Source: an uncultured Oscillospiraceae bacterium | GTDB lineage: Bacteria > Bacillota > Clostridia > Oscillospirales > Oscillospiraceae | Assembly (NCBI GenBank): GCA_934565775.1 | Contig: CAKTIN010000055.1 | Coordinates: 1-12,335 of the forward strand | Direction: 5' to 3' | DNA length: 12,335 nt | Part shown: positions 6,241 to 12,335 of the stretch, piece after piece | How the letters are laid out: each line of letters opens with the position of its first letter | Position numbering within the stretch: position 1 is the stretch's first letter | Program-made: the position numbers and the translations under genes | The notes under the pieces: generated by a model | Databases searched by the model: none | Told to the model about the DNA's origin: nothing | What the model saw: the letters and a program-made list of their open reading frames with translations, nothing else

Positions 6241-7094
6241 GGACTTTTCCTCCGTGGGCCGTTACAAAACGGCGTTTCTTTCTCATTGATTCCAACAAAA
6301 CGGTTTTCTTTTGGCAAGTTTGAGGCGCTATTGTCCGGTTTCATTCGCTGCTTGTCCTCGCCGTCGCAGTCCAGCTTAAATTTCCGCTTGATTCCATAGG
6401 TAAGAAGGAGCAAAAGGACCGCAGCCATGCCTGTATCCCAGAGAAGATCGAAGCCATGGGGAATCCCGGCCTTCTCCAGGGCTGTCTCCAACCAGCCATA
6501 GCCCATGATCTCCCCGGCCACGCCGAGAAGGCTAACCACAATCATACAAAGAAGCGCAAGTATTTGGAGCCCCTGCACGGTGGCCTTTGCAGCCTTCATA
6601 AAAATCCCCCTTCGTTTGCTCCGCAGCGGCCCACGCCTCCGTCCAGGGGGCTGCGCCCGCTGCGATTCATTTTCCGGGCGGATCGCTTCCCTTCCGTCTG
6701 CGGCATGGAGCGAAGCGCTCAATTCCAACAAATTATCCCGCCATACCTCATCGCCGCTGCGGTCCGCTTGCTGCAAGGCGATACTGATAGGGGTATCCAG
6801 CGTCTTTGTATCCCTGTAAGCCTGCAGCCGCTCAAGAATACAAATCGCCCCCGGCCAATTCAGGTCTTGCAGCCATTCAAGCAGGTCCGGAAGGCATTGC
6901 TCCAGCTCCTCGTCCGGCCGCATGGCCAGGATTTTGGCGCAGTTGTCCCAGACATTTTTGTTATACTTTTTCATGCAGGGCTGCAAAAATGCGTGAAGAA
7001 ATTGCACGTCCTTCGCAAGCTCTATCCCAAGGGCCTGGTCCTCCGCGCTTCTGTTCCAATCCAGAAGGTCCATAATGCGGTCAATGTTCCCCAT
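6237..7094 (-). CDS. DUF5071 protein running in frame into a two-TM membrane protein
   Basis: 285 codons from ATG 7094, chosen because AAGGAGG lies about 9 nt upstream; earlier in-frame starts lack a site. Residues 1-127 are a DUF5071 domain with its signature LEWLQDLNWPGA (72-83) and KYNKNVWDNCAKI (43-55). This small alpha-helical family is known from many Firmicutes and has no established function. A basic, Pro/Arg-rich linker (128-165) leads to a second part with its own Met166, membrane segments at about 174-193 and 222-235, and a polar tail. Met166 (6599) has AAGGGGG 6 nt upstream, a good ribosome binding site inside the frame. The reading is therefore either a true fusion or two former genes joined after loss of the first stop. 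One other frame ends in a TGA overlapping that ATG, as expected for an ancestral ATGA junction. Confidence 0.7.
   Translation of the reverse strand: MGNIDRIMDLLDWNRSAEDQALGIELAKDVQFLHAFLQPCMKKYNKNVWDNCAKILAMRPDEELEQCLPDLLEWLQDLNWPGAICILERLQAYRDTKTLDTPISIALQQADRSGDEVWRDNLLELSASLHAADGREAIRPENESQRAQPPGRRRGPLRSKRRGIFMKAAKATVQGLQILALLCMIVVSLLGVAGEIMGYGWLETALEKAGIPHGFDLLWDTGMAAVLLLLLTYGIKRKFKLDCDGEDKQRMKPDNSASNLPKENRFVGINEKETPFCNGPRRKSP
6597..6612 (-). promoter_or_regulatory. Internal ribosome binding site and start for the membrane half
   Basis: On the minus strand AAGGGGG (6606-6612) sits 6 nt before ATG (6597-6599), inside the DUF5071-membrane reading frame. Starting here gives a 120-residue two-TM protein ending at 6237. 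The spacing and purine content equal those of the other genes of this operon, so the membrane protein is probably also, or only, made from this internal start. Confidence 0.55.
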
Positions 7095-7217
7095 TGCAGC
7101 TTTCCTCCTTGGCTCCTTCATTTCCCCGCGCTTTAGCATAGAATCCTTAAAAACTCCGCGCCCTGTTGGCAAGGGCATAGGCTCGTAGGGGCGGCGCTTG
7201 CCGTTCTAATTTTTCCT

Positions 7218-7646
7218 TTACTCCTCAATCCATGCGTTCAGAAGCGTCCTCTTGTTTCCATCAATTGTAACATAGAGCCCCCCGCAATCAATCAAATTAT
7301 CAGCATCCACATTTGGTTGGTTTATTGCGTATTCAAAGCACCACACATTATTTTCAGTGGAATGCGTAATTGAAGCCAAGGTGTACGCGGGCAGCTTCCC
7401 ACCGCTATGAAGCGCCTCTATTATGTGCGTGCCCACCGCAACTGCGTTTTGATTTGTAACAATTGGTTCTATTTTTTGCAGAACCTCTTCCTTCAGCTCA
7501 ACGGCGCACTGAATCGGCTCCTGTTCAATCGGGAACCGGTCGATTTCCGTAATCTTCACATTCCCTGCCATCTCATTTTTGTTTAGCGGTCTGCCGCATC
7601 CTACAAGTAAAAATAGCAAAAGGAGCAAAGGCACAATTTTCTTCAT
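7218..7646 (-). CDS. Small lipoprotein, function unknown
   Basis: A 142-residue secreted lipoprotein. A short basic start (MKK) and a hydrophobic run are followed by the lipobox LVGC (residues 14-17), so Cys17 should become the lipidated N-terminus held on the outer face of the membrane. The mature part is a small alpha/beta domain (VKITEIDRFPI; a helix VAVGTHIIEALHSG; strands NVWCFEYAI, LYVTIDGNKRTLLNAW), similar in style to small exported lipoproteins of unknown function. ATG 7646 is preferred because AAGGAG is 7 nt upstream. The in-frame ATG at 7664 would add only MERRKT and would place its Met within the ribosome binding region. It lies 23 bp after the three-TM gene in the same operon. 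Confidence 0.8.
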   Translation of the reverse strand: MKKIVPLLLLLFLLVGCGRPLNKNEMAGNVKITEIDRFPIEQEPIQCAVELKEEVLQKIEPIVTNQNAVAVGTHIIEALHSGGKLPAYTLASITHSTENNVWCFEYAINQPNVDADNLIDCGGLYVTIDGNKRTLLNAWIEE

Positions 7647-7669
7647 GGTTTTTCTCCTTTCCATCGGCT

Positions 7670-8041
7670 TTATTTCTTTTTATAAATAGTTGACAGAATG
7701 GCATAAAACAGCGTGTTAATCAGGATGAACCAGACATGAAGTTGGATCAAAATACCGGCAATGGTCTTATCAAAGCCGGTGACAATGCAGATTCCAATAT
7801 TGAGCGGCCCAAGAGCGAAGAAGAAAAAGGAAAGATACAGCTCAAAATAAAGGTATCGCGGAATTGCACGTTGCCGGATGTCGAAAAGCTTTTTCATCCA
7901 TCTTTTGGGCGCGACATAGTGCTTTGGGTCATATTCCGGTCTTGTCCCAAGTTCCTTGATCATCCCGACTGCCGCGTTTTTGCAGTTCAAGCCAGATAAA
8001 AGCGCAATTCCAAGGAACATGAAAAGAACGTCTATGGCCAT
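7670..8041 (-). CDS. Three-TM membrane protein, function unknown
   Basis: A hydrophobic protein of 123 residues from ATG 8041. Membrane segments lie at about 2-18 (IDVLFMFLGIALLSGLN), 62-87 and 93-118. A cytoplasmic-looking loop between the first two holds PEYDPKHYVAPKRWMKKLF, and the end is YKKK. ATG codons at 8056, 8065 and 8074 are also in frame. 8041 is chosen because GGGGGA lies 8-9 nt upstream and the membrane segment starts at once, but the start is uncertain by up to 11 codons. The conserved-looking NCKNAAVGMIKELG after the first segment is distinctive, yet I do not know the family. It is the second gene of the operon, 137 bp after the first; that gap shows no clear structure. Confidence 0.6.
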   Translation of the reverse strand: MAIDVLFMFLGIALLSGLNCKNAAVGMIKELGTRPEYDPKHYVAPKRWMKKLFDIRQRAIPRYLYFELYLSFFFFALGPLNIGICIVTGFDKTIAGILIQLHVWFILINTLFYAILSTIYKKK

Positions 8042-8178
8042 CCCGAATTCCCCCATTTTTACCATGGTCTCCATGCAGGCGCATCCAAAAGCGGTGCCCG
8101 GGATCCCCCGGTCTCCGATTGTGCAGCCCAAAGGCAGTCGCAAGAGCCGGCGTCGCCCAATTTGCAGCAGCGTTCTGG

Positions 8179-9246
8179 TTAAGCCGCTCTTTCTTTCCGC
8201 TTCTCCCGGCTCAGCCAGATGCTCGAGGCAACGATCCCAAGCAGCCCCAGGGCTCCCCGGAGGATCGCGCTCCCCCGGGCAGAGGCGCTCTGCTCCACGG
8301 TGAGGCGATTATAATCCGCCAGGGAGAAATAGACGCGGTCCGGCGTCTCCAAAGAGCAGACTCGGACCATCCGCATCTCCTCGAATTGGCTTGCCCACTT
8401 GCTTTCAATCCGGAAGGAAACGGTCTGCCCCGGCGCAAGCTGCCGCGCGTCCTCCAGCCCCTCCACCTGATCCGGATACAGGCCGGTGAGCCGGGCACCG
8501 TATTCGTTCAGATCGATGAGGATCCGGGGCCCGTCCGATCCCTGCTCCACCGTGACCTGCTTCACCGTTGCGGTATACACGGTGGTGTTCTCCGGCGTCG
8601 CCGAACCTGCAAGCAGCCGGGCAACGAAATAGCCCAATGCGCCCACAAATACAAGGATGGATAGGACAAGCGCCCAAATTGCGGCCCTTTTATGGCCCGT
8701 TCGCTTTTCCGCTTTATGGTCCCGGTCCGTTCCTGCCGGGGCGCTTCTCCGCTTCTCCCGGCACAGCCAGAGGATCGAGGCCACGGTCCCCAGGAAACCG
8801 GCAATCATTCCGACCCCCGCGCCTCTCCGGGCAGCAGCGTCCCGCTCTGACACGAAGCGATTATAGTCCTCCAGAGAATAGTAGACATGGTCCGGCGTCT
8901 CCAGAGAACAAACGCTCACAAACGACAGCTCCCCAAACTGGCCTGCCTTCTTGTTTTCAATTCGGAAGGAAACAGTCTGCCCCGGCCTGGGCGGCTCCGC
9001 GTCTTCCTGTCCTGCGAACCGATACGCCCCGATCATCTGGGTGCTGTATTCATTCAGATCGATGCGCAGGGAGCACCCGCCTTCCCACTTTTCCACCGTG
9101 ACCCGCTTCACCGTCGCAGTATAGAGCGTCGTGTCCTCCTGGGTCAGCGGCTTTTCCAGCAGCTGGACTGCAAAGAAGATCCCCGTAGTCAAAAATACGA
9201 TCACCGAAATAACCAGTGTAATAATTGCAATTTTCTTGCCCTTCAT
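8179..9246 (-). CDS. Four-TM protein made of two tandem copies of one module
   Basis: A 355-residue membrane protein built by internal duplication. Copy 1 spans residues 4-166 and copy 2 spans 187-350, offset about 182-184. Each copy has a membrane segment (5-30; 188-212), an external domain and a second membrane segment (143-161; 327-346). Matching motifs are YTATVK (42 and 224), DLNEY (63 and 245), GQTVSFRIE (89 and 273), VCSLETPD (112 and 296) and a final W-L-REKR (160 and 344). The external domain is beta-rich and DUF3592-like in layout. The loop between copies is charged and cytoplasmic. It is the first gene of the minus-strand operon; ATG 9246 has AGGAGGAG upstream. Its role is unknown. 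A distant single-module relative is encoded at 2727-3353. Confidence 0.78.
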   Translation of the reverse strand: MKGKKIAIITLVISVIVFLTTGIFFAVQLLEKPLTQEDTTLYTATVKRVTVEKWEGGCSLRIDLNEYSTQMIGAYRFAGQEDAEPPRPGQTVSFRIENKKAGQFGELSFVSVCSLETPDHVYYSLEDYNRFVSERDAAARRGAGVGMIAGFLGTVASILWLCREKRRSAPAGTDRDHKAEKRTGHKRAAIWALVLSILVFVGALGYFVARLLAGSATPENTTVYTATVKQVTVEQGSDGPRILIDLNEYGARLTGLYPDQVEGLEDARQLAPGQTVSFRIESKWASQFEEMRMVRVCSLETPDRVYFSLADYNRLTVEQSASARGSAILRGALGLLGIVASSIWLSREKRKERAA

Positions 9247-9425
9247 AGAGTTCTCCTCCTCTTTTCAGCCGGATATGTCCTGTTTCTCGGAAATTCGCAG
9301 GCCGGAGAGCGCTGTCCGCCTCCATCCGGCCGCTGCCGTTAGGGCTCCCACGTCAAGGGCCTTCGCAGATTGCAATTGGCCAGCAATGCCGCACGGTCTC
9401 CGTTCTAAGGGCTTGTGTTGCCTCT

Positions 9426-9454
9426 ATCATAACATAGCAGATATAGAAAAGCAA
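9426..9454 (-). promoter_or_regulatory. Probable promoter of the minus-strand envelope operon
   Basis: On the minus strand the -35 is TTGCTT (9449-9454), the spacer 17 bp and the -10 TATGAT (9426-9431). This gives a transcript start near 9419 and a leader of about 170 nt before ATG 9246. The six intact genes below it (9246 down to 4534) run in one direction with short gaps or overlaps and no obvious promoter between them, so this one probably drives them all. Confidence 0.65.
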
Positions 9455-9533
9455 CTATACCTTTTATTCACAAGTATTGTATTCTGCTGCTGTTCTCTGC
9501 CGCCTCATAACAGTCCCGCAAACTCCCCTGTCC

Positions 9534-9597
9534 CACAGGCCGTACGCCCTCATGCGGGCCGTCATCCCCCCGCAGGCTATGCGCCCTCATGCAGGCT
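9534..9597. repeat. Two-copy imperfect direct repeat
   Basis: Copies of about 27 bp at 9534-9560 and 9571-9597 share the core CGCCCTCATGC and flanking CAGGC, with a 37-bp offset and a few mismatches. With only two copies and short spacing it is not a CRISPR array; it may be a local duplication or part of a dispersed intergenic repeat. Confidence 0.5.
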
Positions 9598-9707
9598 GCT
9601 GTCCTTCCCTACTCCGCTGTCATTTCCTCCGCCGGCCACGTCGGGCCCCCTGTCCGAGAATTCTAAAACCGCTCGATTCTGTGCGTCCCCCGCTCCCCGG
9701 GCCCTCA

Positions 9708-9828
9708 CAATCCGCCATCTGCAAAATCCTTATGATAAGTGTAACGGATCGCCGCCCCATTGTCAATCGCCCGGCACGGGAATGCCAAAAATCAGCAGGA
9801 ATTTGCGTTATGAGGAAATGGCGGATTG
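9708..9828. repeat. Inverted repeat, 11-bp arms about 100 bp apart
   Basis: CAATCCGCCAT (9708-9718) is exactly complementary to ATGGCGGATTG (9818-9828). Just inside, GCAAAATCC is matched loosely by GGAATTTGC. The 121-bp element could be a folded RNA, a MITE-like remnant or a protein-binding pair. No flanking target duplication is evident. Confidence 0.4.
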
Positions 9829-9905
9829 CGCTTTTCTGGCATGGTAGGCTAGATCGCAGTGCGAACCTCCCGGCATCTGCGGTGCCATAGATTTTGCCAA
9901 GCGGG

Positions 9906-9934
9906 TTGACAAGGCCGGTCTGTTTCTATATAAT
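9906..9934 (+). promoter_or_regulatory. Sigma-A promoter of the TetR cassette
   Basis: A consensus TTGACA (9906-9911), a 17-bp spacer and a consensus TATAAT (9929-9934). This is the best promoter in the window. The -10 box is itself the first half-site of the operator repeat at 9929-9944, so a bound regulator would exclude RNA polymerase. Confidence 0.88.
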
Positions 9935-9960
9935 TCTAGTTATATATAATTCGAATTATA
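9929..9960. promoter_or_regulatory. Tandem operator-like repeats, probable TetR autoregulation
   Basis: Two adjacent 16-bp units, TATAATTCTAGTTATA (9929-9944) and TATAATTCGAATTATA (9945-9960), differ at only two bases. The second is a perfect palindrome, extendable to 18 bp (9944-9961); the first is an inverted repeat TATAA-N6-TTATA. They cover the -10 box, the transcription start and the leader right before the TetR gene. The AT-rich sequence stands out from its surroundings. Binding by the adjacent regulator is inferred from position and symmetry. Confidence 0.7.
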
Positions 9961-9976
9961 TGCAAGAGGTGCCGAT

Positions 9977-10549
9977 ATGCCAGCGAAAGCTAAAGTAACA
10001 AAAGAGAGGATCATAGACGCGGCCTTTGCAGTCGCCCGTGAAACCGGTGCGGAAACCATCAACGCCAGAACCGTATCGGAGCGGCTGCATTGCTCCACGC
10101 AGCCCGTTATGTATCATTTCGCGACGATTGAGGCGTTGAAGCGGGCGGTCTATGCAAAGGCGGACCGCTACCATTCAGAGTATCTGATGGATCTGAAAGG
10201 CCCCCAAAGGGGCGCCATGCTTGGGATCGGGCTGAATTATATCCGCTTTGCCACGGAAGAGCCGCATTTGTTCCGCTTCCTTTTTCAGTCTGACTTTTTT
10301 GAGGGAAAGACGCTGCTTGAACTGATCGACGCGGAAGAGCTCACCCCGGTTCTTTCCGCCATGCAGGGGGCCCTGGGAATCGGCATGGAGCAGACGAAAA
10401 AGGTCTTTTTGACCGTTTTCCTGTTTGCCCACGGGTACGCAAGCATCATCGCCAACAATTCGCTGCAATATGATGAGGCGCTTATTTGTTCTCAGCTGGA
10501 GCAGGCGTACCGGGGCGCGATTCTGGCTGCGCAGGAGGCGCAGGCATGA
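9977..10549 (+). CDS. TetR/AcrR family transcriptional regulator
   Basis: A 190-residue one-component repressor. The N-terminal helix-turn-helix lies at about residues 8-50: ERIIDAAFAVARETG, then INARTVSERLHCSTQPVMYHF, the recognition-helix pattern of clostridial TetR proteins. The C-terminal half is an all-helical ligand-binding and dimerisation domain (about 60-185), with an FAHGYASI segment near 154 resembling WHG-type C-terminal domains. ATG 9977 has AAGAGGT 6 nt upstream. It is the first gene of a four-part unit on the plus strand and is preceded by two tandem palindromic sites overlapping the promoter, so it probably represses itself and the hydrolase/acetyltransferase genes until a ligand binds. 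The ligand is unknown. Confidence 0.92.
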   Translation: MPAKAKVTKERIIDAAFAVARETGAETINARTVSERLHCSTQPVMYHFATIEALKRAVYAKADRYHSEYLMDLKGPQRGAMLGIGLNYIRFATEEPHLFRFLFQSDFFEGKTLLELIDAEELTPVLSAMQGALGIGMEQTKKVFLTVFLFAHGYASIIANNSLQYDEALICSQLEQAYRGAILAAQEAQA

Positions 10550-10614
10550 AAAGGCGAAGGATTTCCCGCTGCTTCACCGGTTTACGCCGCATTTTTTGAA
10601 GGGAAGAATCGGAT

Positions 10615-11523
10615 TTGAAAAAAGAAAATGATGTTTTGGAAGCCACCCTGTCCCTGGCCGGGAGGGGGTATCCGGTGGCCTATGATTATTTGCGGAATGT
10701 CTATTCCAAAAATCCGCAGGATTACGGGCCGCAGACCTTTTACTTCCTCGCCTGCCTGGCCGGCGGATCCGGCAGACCGGAGGAGGCCCTGGAATGGCTG
10801 CGGACAGCGATTTGCAGCAAGGGCTGGTGGTACCGCCCGGAGGTGCTGGAGGATGAGGACCTTGCGGCGCTGAAAAATCTCTCTGCATTTCAATCTCTGA
10901 AATCGATTTCGGACGATCGATATGCAAGCGCCGCCTCTCAGGCCAGCACACAGCTTTCCTGGGAAAAGAAAGAGGCGGAGCGCCTCTTTCTGGCCATTCA
11001 TGGCAACACGCAAAATGCCCAGACCGCGCGAGCGGATTGGGAGCCCATTGTGGGAACCGGCGGGAGCTGGCAGATTGAAACCGTACAGAGCGCCGAGCCG
11101 GACGGATATGGGACCTATCGGTGGCGCTATGACGAGACCTCTTATCTGCCGGTGGCACACGCTCTGAAGCAGGTGGAACATGCGGGCTATCGCAAAATTG
11201 CCTGCGGCGGCTTCTCCGCCGGATGCGATATGCTTCTGCGCGCGGTCACATTCACCCCCGCGCGCTGTGATCTGCTGCTTCTGCAAAGCCCCTGGATTCC
11301 ACTCTTGCACAAGCAGGCCCAGGCCCTGGTCCACGCCATCTCCCAAAAGAAGATTGCGGTTCGGATCTTCTGCGGCGCCGAGGACGCGGACTGTCTGCCT
11401 ATGGCAAGGCAGCTGTCCGCCCTGCTCCAGGCGGAGAGAAACGGAACGCTTACCGTTCAGGCCAGCTGCCGGCATCAATTTCCGGCGGAGGGATACCATT
11501 TGGAGGAGGGTGAGATTCTATGA
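10615..11523 (+). CDS. TPR end-of-group / alpha-beta hydrolase fusion protein
   Basis: A 302-residue cytosolic protein. The N-terminal 100 residues resemble the TPR end-of-group domain: YFLACLAGGSGRPEEALEWLRTAI (43-66), then LEDEDLAALKNLSAFQSL (78-95). The C-terminal part is an alpha/beta hydrolase: strand and oxyanion FLAIHGNTQN (125-134), nucleophile elbow GGFSAG with Ser201, an acid at Asp257 or Asp259 (GAEDADC) and His287 (CRHQF). It is likely an esterase or acyl hydrolase of unknown substrate, the TPR-like part perhaps binding a partner. The start is TTG 10615: AAGGGAAG lies 8 nt upstream and an in-frame TGA at 10597-10599 excludes anything much earlier; the nearby ATGs are out of frame. 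It is 65 bp after the TetR gene with no new promoter, and its stop overlaps the next ATG. Confidence 0.82.
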   Translation: MKKENDVLEATLSLAGRGYPVAYDYLRNVYSKNPQDYGPQTFYFLACLAGGSGRPEEALEWLRTAICSKGWWYRPEVLEDEDLAALKNLSAFQSLKSISDDRYASAASQASTQLSWEKKEAERLFLAIHGNTQNAQTARADWEPIVGTGGSWQIETVQSAEPDGYGTYRWRYDETSYLPVAHALKQVEHAGYRKIACGGFSAGCDMLLRAVTFTPARCDLLLLQSPWIPLLHKQAQALVHAISQKKIAVRIFCGAEDADCLPMARQLSALLQAERNGTLTVQASCRHQFPAEGYHLEEGEIL

Positions 11524-11687
11524 ATTACATCCGCATCCCCCAAGAAAACATCGACACGGAACACATCTGCTGCGCCATGTCCGGCAAGCAGCGCCTTACA
11601 GGAAAGGCGGCTGCTCATGCCCTGCTCCTTGCGAAGACACTTCCGAAGGGGCAATGGGCCCACAGAACGAATGGGGAGAATCTATAA
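11520..11687 (+). pseudogene. Truncated remnant of a YoaP-type GNAT protein
   Basis: A 55-codon frame starting at ATG 11520, overlapping the hydrolase stop as ATGA. The first 24 residues, with the motif ENIDTEHICCAMSGKQ, look like the N-terminus of the GNAT/YoaP-like proteins of Clostridia, normally well over 200 residues. After residue 24 the sequence (RLTGKAAAHALLLAKTL) no longer resembles that family, and it stops at TAA 11685-11687. The body of the gene, including the acetyl-CoA site, is missing, so this is probably a deletion scar. It could still be translated, by coupling, as a short peptide. The family match is from memory. Confidence 0.5.
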
Positions 11688-11693
11688 ATCGCC

Positions 11694-12143
11694 ATGGAAA
11701 AACCGCAAGCAGTTCGAAATTCAAAGCTTGTTTTCAGAATCACCGACGATGGGGACGAGCGTAACAGCAACGAAATCCACGCGTTGTTAAAAGAATATAA
11801 TCTCAGCCACCGCGAGGCATCTCAAAACGTTCCCATCGGCGTATTTCTGGAGGACGAAAGCGGCAAAAAGGCAGCCGGATTGACGGGAGAGACCTTTGGC
11901 AATTGGCTTTGCATCCGATTCCTTTTCGTCAGCGAACCGCTCAGAGGGCAAGGGATCGGAAGCCGGCTGTTGGAGTCCGCAGAGCGTGAGGCCAGACGGC
12001 GCGGCTGCAAATATGTCTTTGTGGATACCTTCTCTTTTCAAGCCCCCGCATTTTATGAAAAGCATGGATACCGGGAGGTTTTTACCCTGGAAGAATATCC
12101 GTACACCGGAAAGCGGCACTATTACACGAAAAGCATCCTTTGA
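11694..12143 (+). CDS. GNAT family N-acetyltransferase
   Basis: A 149-residue GNAT enzyme, transferring an acetyl group from acetyl-CoA to an unknown amine. After an acidic first helix and strands (VPIGVFLEDESGKKAAGLTG), the acetyl-CoA pyrophosphate-binding motif A is LFVSEPLRGQGIGSRLL, with R84-G-Q-G-I-G89. Then follow a helix, the strand YVFVDTFSFQAPAFYEKHGY typical of motif B, and a C-terminal strand. The length is normal for a single-domain GNAT. ATG 11694 lies 6 nt after the stop of the YoaP-type remnant; GGGGAG (11673-11678) is 15 nt upstream, rather far. It is the last gene of the TetR cassette. Small-molecule detoxification is possible but unproven. Confidence 0.88.
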   Translation: MEKPQAVRNSKLVFRITDDGDERNSNEIHALLKEYNLSHREASQNVPIGVFLEDESGKKAAGLTGETFGNWLCIRFLFVSEPLRGQGIGSRLLESAEREARRRGCKYVFVDTFSFQAPAFYEKHGYREVFTLEEYPYTGKRHYYTKSIL

Positions 12144-12238
12144 TTCGGCTCCGTCCGACTGGGTTGGAGCCGGAGGCTGCAGCGCGGAAAAGGCTCCCGG
12201 GAGCGGGTGGGAAATCTCCGGGATAGGAAGGCGCAGAA

Positions 12239-12282
12239 AACGCTGCTGCAAGCCATAAAGCAGCTTGCAGCAGCGTTTTTTT
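12239..12282 (+). terminator. Intrinsic terminator of the TetR cassette
   Basis: A perfect 15-bp stem (AACGCTGCTGCAAGC at 12239-12253 with its complement at 12263-12277) around a 9-nt loop, ending in seven Ts (12276-12282). On the other strand the hairpin is followed by four Ts, so it may also work weakly for a convergent transcript entering from the right edge. A smaller 7-bp hairpin (12146-12172) sits right after the GNAT stop without a T-run. Confidence 0.92.
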
Positions 12283-12335
12283 ATGATCCCTCCGGGATGT
12301 TTTGCAGCTTAAAAAGCGACGCGCAGCAGAAAAGG

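Larger units (their letters stand above)
9247..9905. other. Long divergent intergenic region, repeats but no gene seen
   Basis: This 659-bp stretch separates the minus-strand operon from the TetR cassette. The left part is the operon leader and promoter. The middle (about 9480-9700) is C-rich with no believable coding frame; it holds a two-copy direct repeat of about 27 bp (9534-9560 and 9571-9597). The right part holds an inverted repeat of 11-bp arms (9708-9718 and 9818-9828). Open frames here lack start signals and read like non-coding translation. Confidence 0.6.

Noticed and set aside
7095..7178. N-terminal extension of the DUF5071 protein to an upstream Met
   Set aside because: No ribosome binding site supports the upstream start, the extra residues are not family-like, and ATG 7094 has AAGGAGG at good spacing.
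9534..9597. Possible CRISPR-like repeats
   Set aside because: Only two imperfect copies with a spacing of about 10 bp and no cas genes nearby.
9782..9847. Small plus-strand frame of 21 codons (starts MPKISRNLRY)
   Set aside because: It has an ATG but no proper ribosome binding site, lies within the inverted-repeat region and has no recognisable features.
10582..11499. Minus-strand open frame of 305 codons
   Set aside because: It lies antisense to the TPR-hydrolase fusion, whose domains and catalytic residues are clear. The antisense reading shows no domain and reflects GC-rich codon use.
12281..12335. Possible 3' end of a convergent minus-strand gene (17 codons ending NIPEGS, then TAA at 12281-12283)
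   Set aside because: The stop directly beside the terminator hairpin is suggestive, but 17 codons are too few to call a gene at the window edge.

Overview
The window looks like chromosome from a moderately GC-rich Firmicute of the class Clostridia, probably a gut Oscillospiraceae-type bacterium. The signs are strong AGGAGG-type ribosome binding sites, textbook sigma-A promoters (TTGACA or close, 17-bp spacers, TATAAT-like -10 boxes), protein families common in Clostridia (DUF5071, DUF4279, a YoaP-type GNAT remnant, TPR end-of-group proteins) and no hallmark phage or transposon genes. The taxonomic placement is inferred from these features, not from a search.

Layout. 1-997 (-): the N-terminal part of a membrane family 2 glycosyltransferase, cut by the window edge. 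1121-1603 (-): a DUF4279-like protein. 1757-2695 (+): a membrane-anchored alpha/beta hydrolase. 2727-3353 (-): a two-TM protein with an external domain, with its own promoter and a GC-rich leader hairpin. 3737-4180 (+): a cytidine-deaminase-fold protein with a strong promoter and a leader of about 155 nt.

4342-9246 (-): a likely operon read from one promoter at about 9426-9454. In transcription order it encodes a four-TM protein made of two tandem copies of one module, a three-TM protein, a small lipoprotein, a DUF5071 protein whose frame runs into a two-TM membrane protein, a TM-external domain-TM protein, and a WD40/beta-propeller-like protein. The last of these is followed, in the same frame, by a 63-codon coding remnant. 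Nearly every product is membrane- or surface-linked and none has a recognised enzymatic function.

9906-12282 (+): a self-contained cassette of a TetR regulator, a TPR plus alpha/beta-hydrolase fusion, a truncated YoaP-type remnant and a GNAT acetyltransferase. It starts at a strong promoter overlapped by two tandem AT-rich operator-like repeats and ends at a perfect 15-bp hairpin terminator.

The most interesting points are the tandem operators, the internal duplication at 8179-9246, the DUF5071/membrane fusion with an internal ribosome binding site, and two decayed gene tails (4342-4533 and 11520-11687). I see no clear defence, CRISPR or mobile system. The best candidate for something undescribed is the minus-strand envelope operon of unknown function.
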